From: Calendula officinalis
Taxonomy: Eukaryota; Streptophyta; Magnoliopsida; Asterales; Asteraceae
NCBI GenBank assembly: GCA_963853835.1
Contig: OY970822.1
Location: forward strand, 88,889,135-88,953,134
Direction: 5' to 3'
DNA: 64,000 nucleotides
The translations under genes and the position numbers were made by a program. Shown one piece after another: positions 49,995-60,435 of this stretch. Below the pieces are notes generated by a model, which did not search any database, was not told the origin of the DNA, and was given only the letters and a program-made list of their open reading frames with translations. How positions within the stretch are numbered: the first letter of the stretch is position 1; each line of letters begins with the position of its first letter.

Positions 49995-52900
49995 ATGAGT
50001 TCGGGTCCAGCCATCTCGACCGCTAACGGAAACATCGATGAATATATTACGCAGCTCATGCAATGTAAACCGTTATCAGAACAAGAGGTAATTATATATT
50101 TTTGTTGTTGTTATTATTCCTCAATCGCTAATTTCATCCTCGTTAATTTTGATTTGATGATTTGTTGATTTAGGTTAAATTTGTGATTGATCTGGTTATT
50201 CGATTTGAGTTACGGTGCTTATCGATTTCATTTATCCAGATCTGTTTACTGGTTCAGATCTAGAGCTGAAATTAGGTGTTTTTCAATTTTCTATTGCTAA
50301 TTTTGCTGGAAAGTATGGCTGCATCTATCACACAATTATATATGTGCAATTGATCTATGCTGTAGCATATATATAGGCTCGGCTTGACGAATTTATGGCC
50401 TTGAATCTAATATGAGAAAAAAGTAACAATTGGAGTTAGATTGTTAGGTTGATTTGAAATATATAGCTGGGGAGCTGAAATGCATCTTAAATAATTTGGA
50501 AATTTTGTGTTGGCCTATATATTGAATAATTGTGTATCATCAGAAAAAAGAAACATCATTCTTGTATGTTCTTCTAGTTCCTAATTTACTGGCGTATGTT
50601 TCTTACTTTGACTATGGTAGACAGAAGTTTATAGTGTTATATTTTGATATAATATAGGTTAAGGTGTTATGTGAGAAGGCTAAGGAGATTCTGATGGTGG
50701 AAAGCAACGTACAGGTATATTACTCATTTTGCTTTCTGTTATGTCTGTTACTTAATCTATAACTATACTTAAAATAATATCATAATTAAATAATTAATTA
50801 ATCTGTTTGTGAAAGATGTCTTTTGTTAAACTTTTTGTAACTTTATTTCAGCCTGTTAAAAGCCCAGTGACAATCTGTGGTGATATTCATGGGCAGTTTC
50901 ATGATCTTGCAGAGCTGTTTCGAATTGGAGGGAAGGTGTGTTTTCTTAATTTCAGTTTTATGTACTTTAAATAATTAAATATTGTGTATGTTGCTTCTGA
51001 TACCATTATTTTCTTATTTTAGTGTCCTGATACAAATTATCTGTTCATGGGAGATTATGTTGATCGTGGTTATTACTCAGTTGAAACAGTTAGCGTAAGT
51101 ACTTTTATGTTAATTATTCTATTTAGTCTTGAACCAAAATTAAAAATAAAATATTTGAGGTTTGAATTTGTATTTTGTACCACTATTTTTTCTCATGACA
51201 TTATTTTTTTCCCTTTTAGTTATTGGTGGCCTTCAAAGTACGTTATCCACAACGTATCACTATTTTAAGAGGAAACCATGAAAGTCGTCAGGTATAATTA
51301 TAAATAATCATATTATATATACATATAGGTATCTCTAATTTTTTTTAATTATTTATTGTAATTCTTAAATTATATACAATAATAGTTTAAATCTTGAGTA
51401 AATTACACGAATAGTCCATGTGTTTTACACAATGTTTTGAATTTAGTCCCTAAGTCTCAGTAATTACACTCGTGGTCACTGTGGTTTACACTTCGTATAG
51501 GTTTTGGTCCCTAATACTAACAGCCGTTAAAATTTGCTGTTAAATTTTTTTAATTGACAATTTTACCCTCACCCTCACCATCACCATCACCTTCCTCTTT
51601 CATTCATCTATGCATACCCAAATAATGCTTAATCGTTCATCTCTGCTTAATCGTTCTTTTTATGCGATCAAATAATGCTTCCAATTCCAATTTTCTTATT
51701 CATTTCATTCGACAATTTGCAAATTTTGAAATACGCTCGGAAATATCACTTCCACTACTGATTTCCAAATAACCAGAGAGCATCATCTTCTTCATCGGTT
51801 GTAGTGAGTTTCCTGAGCAAAATTACAGCATGTTCTTGCTCGTAAACGTCGAGGCTCTGGAGTTTCGTTGAGAAATTATGTTCGTCTGAGGTGGATGAAT
51901 CAGGGTCTAGGTTTTCATCTATCACGATTTCGGAGCTCGTCGATGCGGAAGGAGTAGATGAATAGCACGACCGCCGACTTACGAACGGTAAAGGTGGTGT
52001 ATCCGGAACATTTGCGATCACTGATTCTTCTGAACTCGATGAGTAGAAATGATGATGATGATGATGAATAGATCGAGGATTCAACTGAGTCGCTGCGTGC
52101 GTTAAAATCGCCTGCGGCTTCTCCGCTATTCCATTAAGCAAATCTCTCTCCGAATCCCCAAATCTCGAATCATTTTCACCTTTACTCGAATTAGCCATCA
52201 AACTCTGAACGGAATTCTCAACAGAGCCATAATTCGGTGGGCGAGGTAAATCCGCTCCGGTAGACACGCACCAATTTGCAATCGCTTTTTTAAGAGCTAA
52301 ATTAGGTATCACAGTCGTAAAGTCAGGCTTAGATCCATCGGGAATAATAGGAACACAATCAAGCTTTTGACAGATTTCAACTGATATCCTTTCAAACGTC
52401 TGGCCAGATGAAACCACAACCGGATCAAACATCAATAAACCAGTAATCGGACATATAAACTCATCAAGAGGCTTCGTCTTCTCTGATTTTGCCGTCACCG
52501 TCGACGACTTGTGTGACGAAAAAATCCACCGCCGTATCTTACCATTACCTACCATCTCAATTCCGTTTACTGATTCAACAAGTGTGTGGGGTGATTCATA
52601 GTAAATAAATGCAAATTCAAACAGTAAATAAATGCAGATTCATAGTTAATTTTGAATGATTAATCAGTCAATTAGGGGTTAAGGTTTTGATTTGGGTATG
52701 TTTTTGTATGCAGAGATGAATGAAAGAGGAAGGAGATGGTGAGGGTGAGGGTAAAATTGTCAATTAAAAAAATTTAACAGCAAATTTTAACGGCTGTTAG
52801 TATTAGGGATCAAAACCAATACGAAGTGTAAAACACAGTGACCACGGGTGTAATTACTGAGACTTAGGGACCAAATCCAAAACAATGTATAAACCACAGG

Positions 52901-54542
52901 GACCATTCGTGTAATTTACTCTTAAATCTTTGTCCAAACACAGATTACTCAAGTGTATGGTTTTTATGATGAATGCTTACGAAAGTGAGTACCCCATATC
53001 CTTTAATTACCTAATATCCACTAATTATTACATATAAATAATATATTATATTAATTTTCCAACTTGTAATTTTTCACAGATACGGTAATGCTAGCGTGTG
53101 GAAGACCTTTACAGATCTATTCGACTATTTTCCACTGACTGCATTGGTTAGTATCTGTCCAATTCTCATAATTTCTAAATCATAACCATAAATTAGTGGA
53201 TAAATATTTATATTTTATATGTTGTTATTTATAGGTTGAATCTGAAATCTTTTGTCTTCACGGTGGATTATCTCCTTCAATCGAAACCCTAGATAATATA
53301 AGAAATTTTGACCGTGTTCAAGAAGTCCCACATGAGGGACCCATGTGTGATCTTTTATGGTCTGACCCAGATGACCGTTGTGGTTGGGGTATCTCACCCC
53401 GTGGTGCTGGATACACATTTGGTCAAGTATATTATTAATTAAATAAATCCTTCATTTTTTTAATATTTAATTTTTATTTGTGGGATTATGGGATTTGATT
53501 TTGTGTTTTATTAGGACATATCTGAGCAATTTAATCATTCAAATGGATTGAAGCTCATTGCTAGAGCACATCAGCTGGTTATGGAGGGATTCAACTGGGG
53601 ACATGTAATAATAACTTTATAATTTATTTTTATTTTTTTTGGTTGGAAAATGTTTTTTTATTTTAAATGAGTGATTATTTATTGGTTGTTACAACAGGAA
53701 CAAAAAGTTGTTACAATTTTTAGTGCGCCTAATTATTGTTACCGATGTGGAAATATGGCTTCCATTCTTGAGGTAGATGACTGCAAAGGTCACACCTTCA
53801 TTCAGGTATCTTTTTAAAACCATTTGGTACTTTATATAGGTGTTTGAAAAGGTGGTAATTTTGACCCGTTTACTAGTATATGGTTCAATTTGGGTTGTTT
53901 TTTTAATTATCTTAAACGGGCCAAATGGAAAAGATTAGATGAAACTGAAATGGGTCAAACAAGTTGTCAAAAAAATAATTTTTATGCATACAACCTTTTA
54001 AATTGTTTTCTTGAGATATTTTGGTTATTATTGCAACAATTTTGACGCAATAATTAATCATATAAAGTTGGGATAATATATGTGGAGGGTAGAAATCTAT
54101 TAAAACTTACATGTAGGCGCCTGAAGTATGTGTCTTGTCACTTGTGTCATTTATACTAATTTTGACCAAAAACATGTGAAATGACGAAAATGACCTTAAT
54201 AAATTTCATTTGGTGCGGTCTCTGTATATCATATGTTAAAAATTGTTTTTTTTAAAACGTAAGGTCATTTTTTGGTCAAAATTTACTTAAATGAGACAAA
54301 ATACACACTTGGGCAATAGGGAAGATTTAACACATGGGTGTGGAAAAAAGTTGACCACTTGATTGGTCTCCACCACATAAATTATCCCAAAAAAATATAT
54401 AAAAAGTTGACCACCTGACCCGTTTCCCGACCCGACCCGCCCATGGTACTAAACTAAAAAGAATGTTGACTTGCAGTTTGACCCAGCTCCTAGAAGGGGT
54501 GAGCCAGATGTGACCCGAAGGACACCGGATTACTTCCTATGA
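49995..54542 (+). CDS. Protein phosphatase 2A catalytic subunit, 11 exons, 313 aa
   Basis: Exons: 49995-50087, 50658-50714, 50852-50935, 51023-51094, 51220-51291, 52944-52984, 53080-53146, 53235-53426, 53515-53604, 53698-53805, 54477-54542. All are GT-AG, with 942 coding bases. The enzyme removes phosphate from Ser/Thr and works with A and B subunits in cytosol and nucleus. Metal-binding motifs GDIHGQ, GDYVDRG and GNHE are intact, and the C-terminus TRRTPDYFL carries the Leu that is carboxymethylated and the Tyr that can be phosphorylated. The start ([20 protein letters not shown]) and the 313-aa length fit the PP2A-3/PP2A-4 subgroup. Intron 5 is enlarged by a Pack-MULE on the opposite strand, and intron 10 by MITE-like DNA. 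No defect was seen. Confidence 0.97.
51396..52921. mobile_element. Pack-MULE (1,526 bp) in PP2A intron 5
   Basis: TIRs of about 220 bp: gagtaaattacacgaatagt at the left, and gagtaaattacacgaatggt as the reverse complement of the right end, with high identity through ttcctctttcattcatct. The 9-bp ttaaatctt flanks both sides (51387-51395 and 52922-52930). Long TIRs plus a 9-bp duplication define a Mutator-like element. It has no transposase and instead carries a U-box gene fragment, so it is a Pack-MULE. Confidence 0.96.
51755..52555 (-). CDS. Captured U-box (PUB38-41-like) ORF in the Pack-MULE, 266 aa
   Basis: An intact ORF antisense to PP2A and lying between the two TIRs. The N-terminus [10 protein letters not shown] and a complete U-box at about 30-97 ([49 protein letters not shown]) match the plant PUB38/39/40/41 group of E3 ubiquitin ligases. 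After it come a low-complexity linker with six His (164-169) and Ser runs, and a short [19 protein letters not shown] segment that looks like the start of the ARM region. Family members are about twice as long with ARM repeats, so the C-terminal half was not captured. The right TIR lies ~150 bp upstream of the ATG and could supply a promoter. Expression is unknown. Confidence 0.88.
   Translation of the reverse strand: MVGNGKIRRWIFSSHKSSTVTAKSEKTKPLDEFICPITGLLMFDPVVVSSGQTFERISVEICQKLDCVPIIPDGSKPDFTTVIPNLALKKAIANWCVSTGADLPRPPNYGSVENSVQSLMANSSKGENDSRFGDSERDLLNGIAEKPQAILTHAATQLNPRSIHHHHHHFYSSSSEESVIANVPDTPPLPFVSRRSCYSSTPSASTSSEIVIDENLDPDSSTSDEHNFSTKLQSLDVYEQEHAVILLRKLTTTDEEDDALWLFGNQ
54110..54335. 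mobile_element. Fold-back MITE-like segment in PP2A intron 10
   Basis: The left tttgaccaaaaacatgtg... and right ggtcattttttggtcaaaat arms are complementary over roughly 70 bp with mismatches, together with caagtgtgtattttgtc against gtgtcttgtcacttgtg. The exact ends are uncertain. Confidence 0.6.
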
Positions 54543-55392
54543 GGATGCAGCAGCAGGTGCAGCCCCAGGTTTTGGTCAGTTAGCCACAGTGGTATGACAG
54601 TGGCTCATGTGATTAATGAGGTCAGATGATTGATGCTTCATTTGACATAAAAAAAGCCGATTAGGGTTTGAATTTAATTACTGGGAAACAAATCCTTTCT
54701 TTTCTGCTTTGCTCCGCTCTGATTTATTATTATTATTATTGTTATTATTATTATTAATTAAATGTTTGTTGTTGGTTAGTAGAAGCATAAAGATATATAC
54801 AACAAAGACAGTTTAACATCTCATGTCTTTTCATTCTTGCCTGATATTGTTCTTAAAATTGTTATGTTCTTTTGACTCATGCATTTGTTGGTGATTCTTA
54901 AGTCATCGTGTTATTTATCGGCCATTTTTGAATTATTCATGCATTTGTTTGTCTTTTATGTCGTCTTAATGAGGCATAACAATTAGCAAGTGGTGTTGAT
55001 ATTGTTAATCCTATGAAGGGTAAATGCAAAAGGGGATATTAAACTAATTTTCTTATTGTAGTTTTAGTTTTGTTATAATAATACTTGGAAATTTACAAAC
55101 GAGGCGTGAGAATGAAATTTCTTCCTAGAACCTTGTTTATTGTAGCTAAAAACTTATTTAAATAAAACAACTTTTGAGATGTGTATATTGCAATCATGTA
55201 GGTCTAAACTCTATTGTATAATTACGAAGCATACAACTATGTACAGGTTGAATTGAGTAAGATTGTAAATGTACTTGATTACAACAAATTTCATAGTACA
55301 AAATGGTTCCCGGATACCAGTGTGATTGCACAAGCCATGAAATTGTTAAAATGATTACTTGTAACATTTCACATATTACTCGATAACAATGA
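54543..55392. other. PP2A 3' UTR and intergenic DNA
   Basis: Contains a (tta)n/(att)n stretch at 54724-54756 and otherwise nothing recognised. Confidence 0.5.
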
Positions 55393-55403
55393 TTGCTTGT
55401 AAC

Positions 55404-55769
55404 CAAGGTTCTAAAAAACGCGTCATGGCGTCGCTGTTACGAAACAGACCATAGCGGCTAGGCTAGGCGTGGCGCGCCTTATGATGAGTATTTTGTAAGG
55501 CGGTTGTGAAAATTGATTTTTTTTTTTTTTAAAAATGGTGACATATATAATTATAAATTTGAATGTAACACTTTTTGTGAACTATGGATTGTTATATAAA
55601 TCATTATTGATTTATAAATTTTTTTTAATTTGATATACGTATATATATTTAAATTATATAAAAAATTTACCACATTAAGTCACGCCTTGGGAAATGTCAT
55701 GGCCCGCCATAGCTCGTCATGGCCCGCCATAGCTCGTCATGACTTGAGGCTTGATGCTTTTTAGAACCT
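55404..55769. mobile_element. MULE-type MITE (366 bp) with 11-bp TSD
   Basis: aaggttctaaaaa at the left and tttttagaacct at the right are inverted. The 11-bp ttgcttgtaac occurs exactly at 55393-55403 and 55770-55780. The right part has a short tandem repeat, catggcccgccatagctcgt, twice. Confidence 0.88.
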
Positions 55770-56103
55770 TTGCTTGTAACATCATGTTTCATGACAAATG
55801 GAACATTATTTAGCAATATTGACTTGCTTTAGTTACTCCTAAAAGGATAAATATGATATTAAATAATTTATAGAGAGAAATTAAAATTTAATCTTTTGTG
55901 TATATAAAATTAATCCAAGTGAAAGATGTATAAATTTGTCAAGTTACTAGTTATATGAACCCTATCATAAAATTGTATATTTGTGACCCAAAGCGTAAAA
56001 AAGAAACAAAATATACGAAGTAATAATTATTCGGTTTGCATCTATAAGATTTTTTTTTTTTTTTGCCGCTTTGATCACTCCTCCGAAATCGGAAGCAACA
56101 ACA

Positions 56104-58169
56104 ATGGCGATCTCCAAAACCTCAAGGATTAAAACCAAATCCAGATCCCGAATCTTCCTACTCACTTCCGCCATCTCCATTATTGCCGTTCTCTATCTTC
56201 TTTCTTCACAATTCTCCACTACTGGATCAAACATTCAAACCCCAAATTCGCGTATAATAAATAACAATACTCATCGCAGTGATGCAGAGAAATTTTTGTA
56301 TTGGGGAAATCGAATTGACTGTCCCGGAAAACACTGCGAGTCATGCGAGGGACTCGGTCATCAAGAGTCCAGTCTCCGATGTGCTCTTGAAGAAGCAATC
56401 GTTCTAAAGAGGTAATTTCAGTTAAATGGTAGGGTTTTAGTTACAGATTTTTATCTTCGATAAAATTAGGGAAATTCGTTAGAATTAGCATGATTTGATT
56501 GTTACAGTGTTGAATATAGTGATCATAATGTAAAAAATTGATGCTAATTATAATATATTGAGAAAATTTGTGATAATTAGATCTGACTGTATTGTTGCAG
56601 AACTTTTGTGATGCCTTCAAGGATGTGCATAAATCCAATACATAATAACAAAGGAATTCTGCATCATTCCGACAATGTTACTTCAGAAGAAAGGTGAATT
56701 CTATTTTTCCATCTTATAATTAGTTCAAATTTTGGTAAATCTGATTCCTTTAAATTATGTTACAATTTACTATTTTATGTCAGGTGGGCTGCGAGCTCTT
56801 GTGCAATGGATTCATTGTATGATTTGGACAAAATATCCAAGAAAGTACCTGTAATTCTGGATAATTCAAAAACATGGTTTCAGGTTATGTCAACAAGTAT
56901 GAAGTTGGGATCTAGAGGTGTTGCTCATGTGGAACAAATTAATCGAGCCGATTTAAAAGAAAAAGATCAGTACTCAAAGATTCTACTTATAAATCGAACT
57001 GCAAACCATTTATCATGGTAACATGATCCCCATAAATAAAACGGTTTCAGTTAGTTTATGTTTTTCTTTAAATCTATTATTTTGTGTTGTGTGTAGGTAT
57101 TAATCACGATAATAATTCAGGTTTATAGAATGTAAGGATCGGAATAACCGCAGTGGTGTGTTGTTACCACATTCATTTCTTCCTTCAATGGCTGCCAAAA
57201 AGCTTAGAGATGCAGCAGAACAGGTCAGCCTTTCAAATTTTTTCATAAATTTATAGGCCAAAATGCATTTTAGTACCTTGAAATTGGCTGACTAGGTCTT
57301 CTACTAGCCTGAACTATTAAAGGTGCAGCATGGTACCCTGAACTTGACAAAATGGTCGATTTAGTACACTAGCTCACTAATTTTGTCTTGTTTTCTCAAG
57401 TGATCTGCTTCTAATATCAATTATCTTGAGATGAACGTATATTTTGTCAAATTAATGAGTCAGGGTACTAAATTAAGCGCGATCAAATTAATGAGTCAGA
57501 ACTAAATTGACCATTTTGTTAAGTTCAAGGTACCATGTTGCACCTTTAATAGTTCATGGTAGTAGAAGACCTAGTCAGTCGAGTTCAGGGTACTAAAATG
57601 TATTTTGGCCTGATTTATATCAAAAGGGTCTGAATATTTAGGTAATTGATTACAGATTATGTCAGTTTTGGGTGATTATGATGCAATTCATGTCCGAAGA
57701 GGTGATATATTAAAAACAAGAAAAGACAGATTTGGTGTTGCAAGAACTCTTCATCCTCATCTTGATAGAGACACACGTGCTCAGTTTATTCTTTGTAGAA
57801 TCAAAAAGTGGGTCCCACAAGGACGAATGTTATTTATCGCTTCTAATGAGAAAACACCAAATTTCTTTTCCCCACTTTCTTTAGGTATTACATAATTTTT
57901 TATATATTATAATTATTATTTTTAGAATTTGATGAAATATTTATAATTGCAGGTATAAGGTAGCTTATTCGTCAAATTACAGCTGGATTTTAGATCCAGT
58001 AGTGGAAAATAATTATCAGTTGTTTATGATAGAAAGACTTATACTTGCGGGTGCTAAAACGTATATAAAAACATACAAGGAGATAGATACAGATCTCAGT
58101 CTCACTGATGACCCCAAGAAAAACACTAAAATATGGGAACAACCTGTTTATACAAAACAAGGATGCTGA
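56104..58169 (+). CDS. O-fucosyltransferase-family protein, 6 exons, apparent frameshift
   Basis: Exons: 56104-56411, 56601-56693, 56784-57017, 57121-57223, 57656-57884, 57953-58169. The first five join in frame. Residues about 16-36 (IFLLTSAISIIAVLYLLSS) form a signal anchor, so this should be a type II Golgi membrane protein using GDP-fucose. Family motifs include FVMPSRMCINPIHN, DAIHVRRGD and, in the last exon, YKVAYSSNYSWILDP and YQLFMIERLILAGAKT. The coding exons sum to 1,184 bases, which is not a multiple of three. The fifth exon ends TTA G and the sixth needs two leading bases (AG|G TAT AAG expected), so one base is missing. As spliced, translation would stop within four codons, losing about 70 residues. 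This is either a recent pseudogene, a base error, or an unrecognised splice site. Confidence 0.85.
57256..57610. mobile_element. MULE-like MITE in O-FucT intron 4 (~355 bp)
   Basis: The left end ggccaaaatgcattttagta and the right end tactaaaatgtattttggcc are inverted, and the arms extend about 110 bp (aaaggtgcagcatggtaccc against aaggtaccatgttgcacctt). Flanking aaatttata and tgatttata may be an imperfect 9-bp duplication. Confidence 0.8.
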
Positions 58170-58476
58170 CTTTACAAAACAAGTTTTATTTTTTATATTG
58201 AATATTGTGGGTTGTAATTTGTTTGTTGCTGGCGTTGTGTTGATGGATTGAGTGTGTTGTATATTTAGTTTAGAAATTGGTTTTACTTAGAATATGAGAA
58301 TCTTTTATAAGATTTGTATGATTATTATTATTATAACTTATGCATCGTCTTGTATATAATGTTGGCAGTGTATTTATAGTTGAAGGATATTGCCATTCAT
58401 TATGTTGTAGTTTCGTATTATTGTGTTATACAACACATTTGTGAAATTTAGATGTTCGTTAGTTGTATTAAAGCTA
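58170..58476. other. 3' region of the O-FucT-family gene
   Basis: Non-coding and AT-rich, with no recognised element before the MITE at 58477. Confidence 0.5.
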
Positions 58477-59043
58477 CGCCCTCCATCCCTAAATAAAGTT
58501 CACATTTCTCTTGGGTATAAAGTTTAAGGAAAAAGGGATCATTGATAATAAATATGATTAAAATATAAAGTTGGTGTGGAGAGAAAAAGATAGTATGTAG
58601 ATACTTAATAGTGAGGTCCTTAATAATTATACTACCTCCGTATAAAAATAAGTGATACACTTCTTGAAACACGGTTTTTGAGGCAAAAGATTAAAAAGTA
58701 GTTTAAAATAGATTAAAATTGATAGGGGAGAATGTGTCCCACTTCTTTTGAATAAAGTGATATTAATGATGTTTGAAAATAAAAGTAGGGATAAAAGAGT
58801 AATTTCATTTTATTAAAGTAGATAGTTAGTGGATAAAGAGTCCCACTTTTTTACCAAACAAGGTAAGTTTTGAAAATGTATCATTTATTTGGTTCCACCC
58901 CTAAATAAAAAAATGTATCACTTATTTTGATACGGAGGTAGTATTATATTATTAAGTAGATCACATTAACTTGTGAAATGAAAACTTAATTTATGGACAA
59001 AAAATTAGAAAGAAATAAGAACTTTATTTAGGGACAGAGTGAG
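58477..59043. mobile_element. Stowaway-like MITE containing a second MITE
   Basis: The outer ends are cgccctccatccctaaataa and tttatttagggacagagtg, inverted. A second element at 58632-58941 lies inside it. Without the inner one the outer element is about 255 bp. Confidence 0.82.
58632..58941. mobile_element. Inner Stowaway MITE (310 bp)
   Basis: ctacctccgtataaaaataa and ttattttgatacggaggtag are inverted. TA lies on both sides (58630-58631 and 58942-58943). The interior has tttaccaaacaagg and gaaaatgtatcattta, as in the MITE fragments at 31690 and 59500. Confidence 0.9.
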
Positions 59044-59394
59044 TATTACTCTAGTTTTTGCTTCAACTTCTTAATTTTGGAATAAAAAAATGATAAAAAT
59101 AAGCTATCTTGTTAGTAGTATAATTTGAACTCAAATTTACCTAAATATAATTAGCTTAAATTAATATATGCAAGCAGCATGCCCCCATTGCGCTACATAT
59201 AAACAAGTCAGATCTCAAAACAAGGCAATTTCAGAGTTTCAATAGAAAACTGTAGACCACAATATTGAAAAAAGCATTCATACAGTACATAATACCACCA
59301 TTGTCTACCAATCCAAATAACGTTCACAAGCCTCGTGGTCTTAACAATTAAGGGCTAGGAGACCGGTCCATATCTGGTCCACCCCTAGAGTAAC

Positions 59395-59460
59395 CGTGTG
59401 CATCAGGGCTAGGGCTAGGGCTAGGGCTAGGGCTAGGGCTAGGGCTAGGGCTAGGGCTAA
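59395..59460. repeat. (GGGCTA)n hexamer array
   Basis: About nine perfect copies of gggcta. The G-triplets recur every six bases, so a G-quadruplex is possible on the plus strand. It resembles but is not the plant telomere repeat TTTAGGG. Confidence 0.95.
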
Positions 59461-59489
59461 CTTCCCGTGTGGTCCTCACTATTTTTTTT

Positions 59490-59580
59490 ACCAAATATGA
59501 TAAGTTTCAAATTGTATCATTTATCTTGAAACACTCCAAAATGGGAAGTGTATCACTTATTTTGAAACGGAGAAAGTATA
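59490..59580. mobile_element. Partial Stowaway end
   Basis: tattttgaaacggagaaagt with gaaacactccaaaatgggaa. Its left half is missing. It mirrors the fragment at 31690-31760 (cttcctccgtttcaaaataa). Confidence 0.6.
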
Positions 59581-59720
59581 AACTTATAACCAAAGCAGGA
59601 GCTATCTTTAATTTCTATCATAAGTCTGTATTATATATTTTTTATGTTTATAAATTCGTATAATATACCCATATATGATTATAAGATATTTAAACTTATG
59701 AAATTTATTTGAGTAATATT

Positions 59721-59850
59721 CCCTCCGTTCCATAAAAAACCTCCCATTTCATCCAAAAATTTTGTCTCACAGAAAACTTCCCATTTGAGAATTGGAGTGA
59801 CCCACTTAATAAATTAATATTATCTCATTAACTTTAATCCACGTGCCTCT
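59721..59850. mobile_element. Partial Stowaway end in the IQM promoter
   Basis: ccctccgttccataaaaaac, then tttgtctcacagaaaacttc and cattaactttaatcc. Only one end is present; it stops about 50 bp before the TATA box of the next gene. Confidence 0.6.
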
Positions 59851-59899
59851 CTCTCTACTTTCTCTCTCACACATCACACCACGACTAAGTGATGGCTAT

Positions 59900-59907
59900 T
59901 ATATAAA
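59900..59907 (+). promoter_or_regulatory. TATA box of the IQM gene
   Basis: tatataaa follows a CT-rich tract (ctctctctctactttctctc). A leader with a probable 5'-UTR intron (donor at 60103, acagGTAACTC; acceptor near 60320, ttacag) lies between it and the ATG at 60436. Confidence 0.6.
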
Positions 59908-60386
59908 GAAGCCAACTTTTGAGAGAGAGACATTGGACAAAACACACCAACTTCTTCAACTCTATTTGCTCTCAAATCTTGATTCAAAAAGACCAACAAA
60001 ACATAAACTTACCAAAAACAGAGCACCCAATACAATTCCCTTTTCCCATTTTCACCCCTAAATTTCGTATCACACCTTTTACACATCAATCTCTCTCAAA
60101 CAGGTAACTCATTATATGTTTCTATTCTTTCGAGTTCTTGATTATTATAAAGTTTTGATTTTTCTGTGCGTATGACAAATGGGTATTTGCTGAATTTATT
60201 TGTTCAACTGGAAATGTTTGATTTGATCCCCCTTTATATTCTATAATTTTTTTTTGTTACAAAACAAGAAACGTGTTACTTTTAGTTGATTTTGTAATGT
60301 AAATCTTTATTCTTTACAGATTCTATGTCAGTTTAAGTGTTGTAACAGCTCATTGACAAATCACTATCTTGGTACAAATGTTTAAT

Positions 60387-60433
60387 TAATTAGAAGAATC
60401 TAAAACAGAAATTAGAAGAATCTAAAACAGAAA
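60387..60433. repeat. 22-bp direct repeat just before the IQM start codon
   Basis: ttagaagaatctaaaacaga occurs twice in tandem, the second ending two bases before ATGGGG. It lies in the 5' leader. Confidence 0.9.
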
Positions 60434-60435
60434 TA

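Noticed and set aside
59395..59460. A telomere
   Set aside because: The unit is GGGCTA and not TTTAGGG, the array is only about 60 bp, and genes lie on both sides.
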